Assembly (NCBI RefSeq): GCF_004359195.1
Contig: NZ_CP037954.1
Location: 2,294,001-2,358,000, forward strand
Length of the DNA stretch: 64,000 nt
DNA from: Chryseobacterium salivictor
GTDB lineage: Bacteria > Bacteroidota > Bacteroidia > Flavobacteriales > Weeksellaceae
Reading direction: 5' to 3'
Shown: positions 42,454 to 50,159 of the stretch, in pieces
How positions within the stretch are numbered: the first letter of the stretch is position 1
Layout of the letters: each line of letters opens with the position of its first letter
Notes under the pieces: model-generated
Told to the model about the DNA's origin: nothing
What the model saw: only the letters and a program-made list of their open reading frames with translations
Databases searched by the model: none
Program-made: the position numbers and the translations under genes

Positions 42454-44856
42454 ATGAAAATCTCAAACAACTGGCTGAAAGAATACATTAACACCGATTT
42501 AAAATCCGAAAAGATTGGCGAATACCTGACTGATATTGGTCTGGAAGTGGAGGGAATTGATCCGTTTGAATCTGTGAAAGGCAGTTTGGAGGGAATTGTT
42601 GTCGGGAAAATTTTGACTTGTGAGCAACATTCAAATGCTGATAAATTAAAAGTAACGACGGTAGATGTAGGATCCGGAAAAATCTTAAATATCGTTTGCG
42701 GTGCGCCCAATGTTGCTGCGGGACAAACCGTTCCTGTCGCCGTAGTTGGAACCAAAATTTACGGAAAAGACGGAAGTTCTTTTGACATTAAAGAAGCAAA
42801 AATCCGTGGTGAAGTTTCTCAGGGAATGATCTGCGCTGAAGATGAAATGGGTTTGAGCGATGATCACGGCGGAATCATGATTTTGGATGAAACTAAATTT
42901 GAAGTCGGTAAAAATTTCGCAGATTATTTTGAGCTGACCAATGATCTGGTTTATGAAATTGGTTTAACGCCTAACCGAACGGATGCAATGGCGCATTACG
43001 GTGTTGCCCGTGATCTAAACGCTTATTTAAGTACTCATCAAAATAATGCTAATTTTGAAAAATTAGTTTCAAAACCTTTAAATATTGAAGGAACGACTGA
43101 TTTTCAAATTGAAGTTGAAGATTCGGAATTATGTCCAAGATATATCGGTGCGGTAATCGAAAATGTAGAAGTGAAGGCTTCTCCGGATTGGTTGAAAAAC
43201 CGTTTGAAAGCAATTGGATTAAGTCCGATTAATAATATTGTTGACATCACGAATTATATCCTTCACGGTTTGGGTCAACCGCTTCATGCCTTTGACGGTG
43301 ATAAAATCGCTAGTAAAAAAGTGAAAGTCGGTGTGAATGAAAAAGGAACAAAATTCACCACTTTAGATGGCGTTGAACGAACCCTGAACGGAACCGAAAT
43401 CATGATCAAAGACGGCGAAAATAACCCAATGTGTATTGCGGGCGTTTTCGGTGGTCAAAATTCCGGCGTGTCAGAAAATACCAAAACCATCTTTTTAGAA
43501 AGTGCTTATTTCAATCCGGTTGGTGTGAGAAAAGGAGCGAAATTTCATAGTTTAAATACCGATGCCTCTTTCCGTTTCGAACGGGGAGTAGATCCCAATA
43601 TGACCAGAACCGCGCTGACACACGCAATCGCTATGATTGCAGAAATTGCGGGTGGTAAAATGGTGGGCGAACTTTTGGAACATTATCCGGCAAAAATCGA
43701 AGACCATTATATTATTCTTCGTTTTTCTAAAGTGGAGCAAATCTTAGGAACGAAAATTCATAAAGAGAAAATCAAAGAGATTTTAAAATCACTCGAAATT
43801 ACGGTTTTAAATGAAATTCAAAACGGCTTGGAAATTTCTGTTCCTGCTTACAGAGCCGATGTTACCAGAGAAATTGATGTGATTGAGGAAATTTTAAGAA
43901 TTTACGGATACAACAAAATTGATTCTCCACAAAAGATTTCTTTCACGCCAGTAAAATTAAGTTTTGATGACCAGGATGCTCTGGAAAACGGCTGGGCGAG
44001 AACTTTGCAAAGCAACGGCTTCAATGAAGTGATGAACAATTCTTTAACATCGGTGAAAGATGAAACAGAGGCGGTGCGACTTTTAAATCCTTTAAGCGGA
44101 GATTTAGCATTTATGAGAAAGTCTTTATTAGAAGGACTTTTGGAAAATGCTGATTATAATATTAAAAGAAAAAATCAGAATATTAAGTTTTTTGAGTTGG
44201 GCAAAATCTATCACAAAAAACAAACTTATCTGGAAAGAAAACAACTGGCAATTTTGGTTTCAGGAAGAGACGAAGCAGAAAACTGGTTGCAGCCAAAGTC
44301 GGTTACTGATTTTTACCGATTGAAATCGTATGTGAAAGTTCTTTTGGATTCACTTCCGGTTTCGGTCGAAGAAAAATATCTCGAAGATTCCCGTTTTTCG
44401 GATGCAATTGAATTAACGGTGAACGGAAAAACCGTTGCCAGATTAGGAAAAGTTGCTCCTCAATTATTGAAAGATGCGGATATTGAACAGGAATGTTTCT
44501 ATGCGGAAATTGAACTGGAAGTTGCACAGCGTTTCAGAACTACAGAAAATGTGAAATTTAAAGATATTCCAAAATTCAATAAAACGAGAAAAGACCTTGC
44601 TTTACTGATTGACAAAAATATTACCTACGCCGAACTCTATAAGGCGGCGAGAAGCAATCCTTCAAAATATTTAAAAAACATTAATTTATTTGATGTTTAT
44701 GAAGGCAAGAATCTTCCGGAAGGCAAGAAATCTTACGCCATGAGTTTTGAACTTTTAAATGAAGAAAAAACTTTGGAGGACAAAGATATTACTGAAGTAA
44801 TGAATTCTTTAATCAAAACTTTCCAGAAAGAATTTTCTGCGGAGTTGAGATCTTAA
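42454..44856 (+). CDS. pheT: Phenylalanine-tRNA ligase beta subunit
   Basis: 800 residues. Order: N-terminal B1/tRNA-binding (EMAP-like) region (about 40-155, GIVVGKILTCEQHSNADKLKV), B3/B4 editing module (near 215-390, PRYIGAVIENVEV and NNIVDITNYILHGLGQPLHAFD), B5 helix-turn-helix, a catalytic-like core, and a C-terminal ferredoxin-fold anticodon-binding domain (KFKDIPKFNKTRKDLALLIDKNITYAEL). It charges tRNA-Phe with PheS, which is not in the window. Single gene with a terminator. Confidence 0.97.
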   Translation: MKISNNWLKEYINTDLKSEKIGEYLTDIGLEVEGIDPFESVKGSLEGIVVGKILTCEQHSNADKLKVTTVDVGSGKILNIVCGAPNVAAGQTVPVAVVGTKIYGKDGSSFDIKEAKIRGEVSQGMICAEDEMGLSDDHGGIMILDETKFEVGKNFADYFELTNDLVYEIGLTPNRTDAMAHYGVARDLNAYLSTHQNNANFEKLVSKPLNIEGTTDFQIEVEDSELCPRYIGAVIENVEVKASPDWLKNRLKAIGLSPINNIVDITNYILHGLGQPLHAFDGDKIASKKVKVGVNEKGTKFTTLDGVERTLNGTEIMIKDGENNPMCIAGVFGGQNSGVSENTKTIFLESAYFNPVGVRKGAKFHSLNTDASFRFERGVDPNMTRTALTHAIAMIAEIAGGKMVGELLEHYPAKIEDHYIILRFSKVEQILGTKIHKEKIKEILKSLEITVLNEIQNGLEISVPAYRADVTREIDVIEEILRIYGYNKIDSPQKISFTPVKLSFDDQDALENGWARTLQSNGFNEVMNNSLTSVKDETEAVRLLNPLSGDLAFMRKSLLEGLLENADYNIKRKNQNIKFFELGKIYHKKQTYLERKQLAILVSGRDEAENWLQPKSVTDFYRLKSYVKVLLDSLPVSVEEKYLEDSRFSDAIELTVNGKTVARLGKVAPQLLKDADIEQECFYAEIELEVAQRFRTTENVKFKDIPKFNKTRKDLALLIDKNITYAELYKAARSNPSKYLKNINLFDVYEGKNLPEGKKSYAMSFELLNEEKTLEDKDITEVMNSLIKTFQKEFSAELRS

Positions 44857-44878
44857 TTTAAAATTCAAATAAAATCTT

Positions 44879-44912
44879 AAAAGCATTTCTGAAAAGAGGT
44901 GCTTTTTTGTTT
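44879..44912 (+). terminator. Terminator after pheT
   Basis: AAAAGCA-TT-TCT / AGA-GG-TGCTTTT stem around GAAA, followed by T run. Confidence 0.65.
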
Positions 44913-44962
44913 TCTCAGAAACATTCAATCCTGCTGTTATCCTTTAAATCAATATTATTACT

Positions 44963-44970
44963 TAAATTTG
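44963..44970 (+). promoter_or_regulatory. -7 element (TAAATTTG) for the META lipoprotein
   Basis: TAnnTTTG exact match, 19 bases before ATG 44990. Confidence 0.5.
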
Positions 44971-44989
44971 AAGTATTAAAAATTTAAAA

Positions 44990-45427
44990 ATGAAAGCAAT
45001 TCACTTTCCACAGAAGAATATTTTTAGAAATATTTTCTTAGCCATTTTTACCGCTGCGACGGTTGTTTCGTGTTCAACCATGGCGACTTCCAAATCAAAA
45101 GTTGGAACGCCACAACCCAATATCGCAAATACCCAGTGGACTTTGGCTGATAACGTAAAAGGCAAAAAACCGACTTTGGTGATAGAAACTGCAAAAATTA
45201 CCGGAAACGGCGGCTGTAACAGTTATTTTGGAGAGGTAATGCTGGACCGGACCGTAGGGAATTTTTCTACAAAAAATATCGGTTCTACCAAAATGATGTG
45301 TGACAATATGAGCGAAGAAACCAACTTCTTCAGTATGTTGGGCGCTGCTACGAAATATGTGGTGAACGGATCTACTTTAGAATTGTATAAAGGGAACCTT
45401 TTGTTGTTGAAATTTAATAAGTTATAA
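44990..45427 (+). CDS. META-domain lipoprotein
   Basis: 145 residues; a signal peptide ends in a lipobox VSC at about 26-28, so it is membrane anchored. The META domain is visible: NTQWTLADNVKGKKPTLVIETAKITGNGGCNSYFGEVMLD with its N-G-C-N core, then GSTKMMCDNMSEETNFFSML, matching HslJ-like proteins. Role not known, often linked to heat or envelope stress. A terminator follows it. Confidence 0.9.
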   Translation: MKAIHFPQKNIFRNIFLAIFTAATVVSCSTMATSKSKVGTPQPNIANTQWTLADNVKGKKPTLVIETAKITGNGGCNSYFGEVMLDRTVGNFSTKNIGSTKMMCDNMSEETNFFSMLGAATKYVVNGSTLELYKGNLLLLKFNKL

Positions 45428-45454
45428 ACTTTACTTCATCACAATTCTATATAA

Positions 45455-45484
45455 AAAAAGGAACTCTTTGTGGAGTTCCTTTTT
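45455..45484. terminator. Bidirectional terminator between META lipoprotein and acidic small protein
   Basis: Perfect 12-bp stem AAAAAGGAACTC (45455-45466) / GAGTTCCTTTTT (45473-45484); serves the two convergent genes. Confidence 0.9.
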
Positions 45485-45494
45485 GTTTTGCTAT

Positions 45495-45734
45495 TTAGTC
45501 TTCTTCTTCCTCGTCATATTTAGCGAGTTCTTCGTCGCACCATTTGAAAGCTGCTTCGACTACTTTTGTAGCTTCATCTGCTACAGTTTCTTCGTCATCT
45601 CCTTCCAGGTCATCGAACCATTCTACTTCCTCTTCCTCAACATTCAAAACAAATCTTGGGTATTCGGTGTGAACTACGAATAAATCTTCAGGAAAATCTG
45701 AATTGTCTGCTAATAAAAACTTTGGTAATTTCAT
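45495..45734 (-). CDS. Small acidic hypothetical protein
   Basis: 79 residues. N-terminal half is beta-like (KLPKFLLADNSDFPEDLFVVHTEYPRFVLNVE); the C-terminal half is strongly acidic (long Glu/Asp runs) and probably helical. I do not recognise a named family; such proteins are common in Bacteroidota. A TATCTTTG -7 lies at 45758-45765. It ends 10 bases before the bidirectional terminator. Confidence 0.75.
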   Translation of the reverse strand: MKLPKFLLADNSDFPEDLFVVHTEYPRFVLNVEEEEVEWFDDLEGDDEETVADEATKVVEAAFKWCDEELAKYDEEEED

Positions 45735-45757
45735 TTTCTTAATGTTTATAACTGGGT

Positions 45758-45765
45758 CAAAGATA
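45758..45765 (-). promoter_or_regulatory. -7 element (TATCTTTG) for the acidic small protein
   Basis: TAnnTTTG exact match on the minus strand, 23 bases before ATG 45734. Confidence 0.5.
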
Positions 45766-45871
45766 ATAATTATTTATTGAAATTGATTCCTGTGAATTTT
45801 ATATTTTCCTGAAATTTTCGAACGGAATTATCTCTGTTTTTAATTTGGAGGAAAAGTTTAAGCATTTAAAA

Positions 45872-46765
45872 TTATTTCAAAAACATTTTCGAAACGTTCT
45901 CCGCTTTTCTGCTTTCAGAATAATCATAAAAACCTTCACCGGATTTCACTCCTAATTTTCCTGCCGTAACCATATTCACCAGTAGAGGATTCGGGGCATA
46001 TTTTGGATTTTTGAAACCGTCGTACATCACATTCAGAATTGCCAAACAAACATCCAGTCCAATGAAATCTGCCAGTTGCAAAGGTCCCATCGGATGTGCC
46101 ATTCCCAGTTTCATCACCGTATCGATTTCTTCCACTCCCGCAACGCCGTTGTATAAAGTTTCAATGGCTTCATTGATCATCGGCATCAAAATTCTGTTTG
46201 CCACAAATCCCGGATAATCATTAACCTCTGTCGGAACTTTTCCTAAAGTTTTCGACATTTCGTAAATCGTGTCAAAAGTTTCCTTCGAAGTAGAGTAGCC
46301 TTTGATGATTTCAACCAATTTCATAATGGGAACCGGATTCATGAAATGCATACCGATCACTTTGTCTGCACGGTTGGTAACCGACGCAATTTTGGTAATC
46401 GAAATCGAAGAAGTATTGGTCGCAAGAATACAGTTCGCGGGAGCTAATTCATCCATTTGTTTGAAAATTTTCAGTTTCAAATCCAGATTTTCTGTTGCCG
46501 CTTCAACGATTAAATCCGCGTTTGAAGCACAATCTGCCAAATTCGTGAAAGTCGAAATATTATTTAAAGTTTCAGATTTCTGTTCTTCGGTAAGGTTGCC
46601 TTTTGAAATAATTCTGTCCAAATTTTTAGTGATCGTTGCCAAACCTTTGTCTAATGCTTCCTGGGAGACATCAACTAAATTTACCTTAAAACCGGTTTGT
46701 GCAAAAGTATGTGCAATTCCGTTTCCCATGGTTCCGGCTCCGATAACAACAATATTCTTATTCAT
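45872..46765 (-). CDS. 3-hydroxyacyl-CoA (3-hydroxybutyryl-CoA) dehydrogenase
   Basis: 297 residues, full length. N-terminal Rossmann motif GAGTMGNG (9-16) binds NAD. Catalytic His lies in GMHFMNPVP and the ATNTSSIS segment is typical. The C-terminal helical domain has the family's KLGMAHPMGPLQLADFIGLD. It oxidises 3-hydroxyacyl-CoA in fatty acid breakdown or the reverse. It is the last gene of the minus-strand run Gfo/Idh oxidoreductase, M23 peptidase, dehydrogenase (10-base gap), although no pathway link between the three is evident. Confidence 0.93.
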   Translation of the reverse strand: MNKNIVVIGAGTMGNGIAHTFAQTGFKVNLVDVSQEALDKGLATITKNLDRIISKGNLTEEQKSETLNNISTFTNLADCASNADLIVEAATENLDLKLKIFKQMDELAPANCILATNTSSISITKIASVTNRADKVIGMHFMNPVPIMKLVEIIKGYSTSKETFDTIYEMSKTLGKVPTEVNDYPGFVANRILMPMINEAIETLYNGVAGVEEIDTVMKLGMAHPMGPLQLADFIGLDVCLAILNVMYDGFKNPKYAPNPLLVNMVTAGKLGVKSGEGFYDYSESRKAENVSKMFLK

Positions 46766-46775
46766 ATTTAAATTT

Positions 46776-47594
46776 TTAATAATTTTTAGTATAATTTTTT
46801 CCTTCTTCTAAAAGCGTTGCTTCACTTTCAGAAGTTTTAAATTTTGTTTTTATAAAAGTTCTTTTTCCGTCTATCCGATTAATGAAAACGACGAAATGTA
46901 AATGGGGACCACTTGCAAATCCCGTACTTCCGCTGTAACCGAGAAGTTGGTCTTTTTTTACAAGACCGCCTTTTTTCACGACTGCTCCCTGATATTTTAA
47001 ATGAGAATAATCGGCAAAAGTGCCGTCGCTGTGCAGGATGAGAATTCTGTTGTTGAATTTTGCGCAGGAAATATCAGGACAATTCCGGGTATTGTTGTTC
47101 ACCACTTCCACAACAATTCCTTCCCGGGCAGCCAAAATCGGACTTCCCAATTTTAAGTCGAAATCCAGTGCAAATTCATTCTGATGTGAAAATTTGCCGT
47201 TATAACCCTGAAAGATGGTCTGTGTTTTTCCTTTTTCAAAAGGCAGTGCGTAGATATAATCCTCATCAAAACTTTCCTGCCGTGCATTTCCAAAGTTATA
47301 GGAATTGGTGTAAGAGAAAGAGTTGGCTTCATTGGGTTTAATGGGAACCAGTTTTGCAATCAGAAATTTTTTGGTTTGAGGCGGAATAACCACGATGTCG
47401 TCATTTGGCAGTGTACATGTTAAATTGGTCAGTTTAAAAGTAAACTGTGCAGACATCGGCATCAGCTCATTATTATCCGCAAAGATGGAAATCTCGCGGT
47501 TGCTGACTTCATTGTAAAACTGAATATTCCATTTCTCCTGGGAGAAAAGAAAAGTCTGAATAAATAAAAAAAATAAAAAAAAAGTTCTTTCCAT
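46776..47594 (-). CDS. M23-family secreted metallopeptidase (LytM domain)
   Basis: 272 residues; signal peptide 1-18. The first ~110 residues form a beta-rich domain, then the M23 core: SHQNEFALDFDLKLGSPILAAREGIVVEV holds the HxxxxxxxD ligand pair, and GPHLHFVVF the final HxH. A LysM domain is absent. Members cut peptidoglycan cross-links or regulate such enzymes. It sits between the oxidoreductase (36-base gap) and the dehydrogenase. Confidence 0.9.
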   Translation of the reverse strand: MERTFFLFFLFIQTFLFSQEKWNIQFYNEVSNREISIFADNNELMPMSAQFTFKLTNLTCTLPNDDIVVIPPQTKKFLIAKLVPIKPNEANSFSYTNSYNFGNARQESFDEDYIYALPFEKGKTQTIFQGYNGKFSHQNEFALDFDLKLGSPILAAREGIVVEVVNNNTRNCPDISCAKFNNRILILHSDGTFADYSHLKYQGAVVKKGGLVKKDQLLGYSGSTGFASGPHLHFVVFINRIDGKRTFIKTKFKTSESEATLLEEGKNYTKNY

Positions 47595-47630
47595 TTGTGA
47601 AATTCAGTTACTACGTAAATATTCGACTAA

Positions 47631-48593
47631 TTAAGAAATCAACCTCACAATTTCCAGCGCCACTTTTAACGCTTCCGTTCCATCTTCCAAAGAAACTTCT
47701 ACCTTTTTATTTTCAGTAATGGCATCGGCAAAACTTTCCAGTTCATCTAAAATAGCATTATTAGGCTGAATATTAGGATATTCAAAAATAATCTGATTTT
47801 TTTCACCTTCCGCATTTTCAATTATCATATCGAAATCACTTGGGTGTTCCGGCGCCGGTTTCATGCGGATTACTTCTGCTTTTTTCTCTAAAAAGTCAAC
47901 GGAAATATAAGCGTCTTTCTGGAAGAAACGGGACTTACGCATTGCTTTCATCGAAATTCTGGAAGTCGTCAAATTCGCCACACAACCATTTTCAAACTCA
48001 ATTCTGGCATTACAGATATCCGGAGATTTCGAAACGACCGAAACGCCGCTCGCATGAATGGCTTTCACTTTTGATTTTACAATCGACAATAAAATATCCA
48101 AATCGTGGATCATTAAATCTAAAACCACCGAAACATCAGTTCCTCTGGGATTAAATTCTGCCAAACGGTGAATCTCAATAAACATTGGATCTTTAATATA
48201 ATCTTTAGAACCAATAAATGCCGGATTATACCTTTCAACATGACCAACCTGCGCTTTAATCCCGAATTCACGGCATTTGTACAGGATTTCTTCGGCCTGT
48301 TTTAAAGTCTGCGTCACCGGTTTTTCAATGAAAAAATGTTTACGGTTTTCGATGGCTTTCATCGCATAATCGTAGTGATAAAGAGTGGGAGTCACAATAT
48401 CGAGCATGTCGATTTCATTTAACAAATCGTCGAAATTTTCAAAATATTTGTACCCGAATTCGGCTTCCAGTTTTTTACCGTTTTCTTTATCCGCATCGTG
48501 AAAGCCGACTAATTCGTATTTTTCGGATTGATTTAATAATTTTAAATGGATTTTTCCTAAATGGCCTGCGCCAACTAAACCTGCTTTAAGCAT
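47631..48593 (-). CDS. Gfo/Idh/MocA-family oxidoreductase
   Basis: 320 residues. N-terminal Rossmann fold: LKAGLVGAGHLGKIHLKLL (2-20) with GAGHLG; EKPVTQTLKQAEEIL near 93-107 is the EKP motif that binds the nicotinamide. C-terminal alpha/beta domain follows. The family reduces or oxidises sugar-like substrates with NAD(P); the exact one is unknown. A TATCTTTG -7 sits at 48610-48617. First gene of the run leading to the M23 peptidase and the dehydrogenase. Confidence 0.9.
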   Translation of the reverse strand: MLKAGLVGAGHLGKIHLKLLNQSEKYELVGFHDADKENGKKLEAEFGYKYFENFDDLLNEIDMLDIVTPTLYHYDYAMKAIENRKHFFIEKPVTQTLKQAEEILYKCREFGIKAQVGHVERYNPAFIGSKDYIKDPMFIEIHRLAEFNPRGTDVSVVLDLMIHDLDILLSIVKSKVKAIHASGVSVVSKSPDICNARIEFENGCVANLTTSRISMKAMRKSRFFQKDAYISVDFLEKKAEVIRMKPAPEHPSDFDMIIENAEGEKNQIIFEYPNIQPNNAILDELESFADAITENKKVEVSLEDGTEALKVALEIVRLIS

Positions 48594-48609
48594 AGAAAAT
48601 TAATTTTTT

Positions 48610-48617
48610 CAAAGATA
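48610..48617 (-). promoter_or_regulatory. -7 element (TATCTTTG) for the oxidoreductase-M23-dehydrogenase run
   Basis: TAnnTTTG exact match on the minus strand, 16 bases before ATG 48593. Confidence 0.5.
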
Positions 48618-48661
48618 ATAATTTTGAGGCAAGAGAGGAAGAGATTATAGAGGAATAGGTA

Positions 48662-48760
48662 ATAGACGAAAGATAATAGAAGAATAGATGATAGACGAAG
48701 AGATAGGCCATATAATCTGAAATTAAAAACTCAAATCTTAAGTCTTCAAATCTCAAATCT
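48662..48760. repeat. Low-complexity purine-rich tract and TCAAATCT triplet
   Basis: ATAGACGAAAG/ATAGACGAAGA recur 29 bases apart (48662, 48691) in a purine-rich tract; TCAAATCT occurs three times (48731, 48746, 48753) just upstream of the pcm promoter. Probably slippage-prone DNA rather than a specific element. Confidence 0.5.
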
Positions 48761-48766
48761 AATTCC

Positions 48767-48774
48767 TATTTTTG
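48767..48774 (+). promoter_or_regulatory. -7 element (TATTTTTG) abutting the pcm start
   Basis: Exact TAnnTTTG ending four bases before ATG 48779. Predicted leaderless transcript. Confidence 0.5.
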
Positions 48775-48778
48775 TGAC

Positions 48779-49429
48779 ATGCAGGATTCGTACGTACATA
48801 AAGGGAAAAGGAAAATTTTGGTGGATTATCTGAGGCAAAAAATGGATATCGCCGACGAGAATGTGTTGGCAGCGATCAACAGAGTGCCGCGCCATCTTTT
48901 TTTAGAAAGTGTTTTTGAAGATTATGCCTATGAAGACCGGGCTTTTCCGATTTTAGCAAAACAAACTATTTCGCATCCATCAACCGTTGCTGAGCAAACC
49001 GCTCTTCTGGAGATTGAAGAAAAGGATAAAGTGCTGGAAATCGGTACAGGATGTGGTTATCAAACAGCGGTTTTAATGGCGATGAAGGCTTGGGTCTACA
49101 CCATTGAAAGACAAAAGGATCTGCATGATTTTTCGCAGAAAAAATTTAGAGAACTGCATCTCCGTCCGAAATTTCAAAGTTTTGGTGATGGTTTTCTGGG
49201 ACTTCCGACTTTTGCTCCTTTTGATAAAATATTGGTCACCTGCGGCGCCGAAATTTTACCCACAGAATTACTTCATCAGTTAAAAGTGGGCGGAAAAATG
49301 GTCATCCCTTTAGGAAAAACCGATGAGCAAATCCTGACACGGTTTACCAAAAGATCAGAAAGAGAATTTGAACGGGAAGAATTTGGTGCTTATAAATTTG
49401 TACCGATGTTGAATGATACGAATCACTAA
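48779..49429 (+). CDS. pcm: Protein-L-isoaspartate O-methyltransferase
   Basis: 216 residues. S-adenosylmethionine motif I EIGTGCGYQTAVL (81-93), and TISHPSTVAEQTALLEIEEKDKVLE upstream matches PCMT motif pre-I. It methylates isoaspartyl residues so they can be repaired, the same lesion handled by the isoaspartyl peptidase at 1393-2397. The next gene starts one base after its stop. Confidence 0.93.
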   Translation: MQDSYVHKGKRKILVDYLRQKMDIADENVLAAINRVPRHLFLESVFEDYAYEDRAFPILAKQTISHPSTVAEQTALLEIEEKDKVLEIGTGCGYQTAVLMAMKAWVYTIERQKDLHDFSQKKFRELHLRPKFQSFGDGFLGLPTFAPFDKILVTCGAEILPTELLHQLKVGGKMVIPLGKTDEQILTRFTKRSEREFEREEFGAYKFVPMLNDTNH

Positions 49430-49430
49430 A

Positions 49431-49886
49431 ATGAATACAGAAAAATTGGTTTTTAAAACTAAAATCGGTAAAAATTATCTAGGTTTATATATTGCAATGT
49501 TATTGGTTATTTTAATAATGACCATTTTTGTTTACAATGCAGCTCATGATCCTTCGATGTTCAGCTTTATGGCAGGAATCTGGATCGTGGCTTTATTATT
49601 TATGGTATCAACTTTTTTCCTTTTGAAAATCAAAATAGAAGATGAATTTATAAAAGTCGATCTTTTATATCCCATTTATAAAGTGGATATTCGAACGATC
49701 ACGACGGTCACCACGGGGAAAACAATGTGGTTTGGTTTGCATAAACACGGCACGGCTGCAAAAGGTCTAATTATTTCCTCCAGATTAAAAAACGACCTTT
49801 ATATTACACCAGAAAAGCAGAATCTGTTTTTACAAAAGATTTTGGAAATCAATCCGGAAATAATTATAGAAAAAGCTGAAGGTTAA
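49431..49886 (+). CDS. Bacterial PH-domain-like membrane protein
   Basis: 151 residues from MNTEKLV (ATG 49431), one base after the pcm stop. Two transmembrane helices near 16-36 and 44-66 are followed by a soluble part (70-150) with beta-like segments (KIEDEFIKVDLLYPIYKVDIRTITTVTT; KGLIISSRLKNDLYITP) resembling bacterial PH-like domains. Co-transcribed with pcm. Function unknown. Confidence 0.75.
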   Translation: MNTEKLVFKTKIGKNYLGLYIAMLLVILIMTIFVYNAAHDPSMFSFMAGIWIVALLFMVSTFFLLKIKIEDEFIKVDLLYPIYKVDIRTITTVTTGKTMWFGLHKHGTAAKGLIISSRLKNDLYITPEKQNLFLQKILEINPEIIIEKAEG

Positions 49887-50068
49887 AATTTAAAGTAGAT
49901 TTGGAAAATATTCCAATCTTTTGAAGTTCTACAGGGGATAACCCAGACTGGCGTAAGAAGGATGGGGAAGGATTTAAGCTGCTGATTTTGTACTTATTTA
50001 TCCATTCTCCCTTTTTATGAACCTAACAAAAATCATCCTTCAAATTCGCTCATTCAATATATAGATTG

Positions 50069-50076
50069 TATTTTTG
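50069..50076 (+). promoter_or_regulatory. -7 element (TATTTTTG) for ccsBA
   Basis: TAnnTTTG exact match, about 84 bases before ATG 50160; a long leader compared with its neighbours. Confidence 0.45.
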
Positions 50077-50159
50077 CAAGCATTCAATTTATTCTAAATT
50101 AAAATACCTGAAATCAAGAATAAACTTTTTTTCAGTTAAAAGTAAAGTTTTAGATTCTC

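Noticed and set aside
48630..48710. Purine-rich tract as a possible structured RNA
   Set aside because: Simple imperfect repeats with no pairing partner; better explained as slippage-prone DNA.
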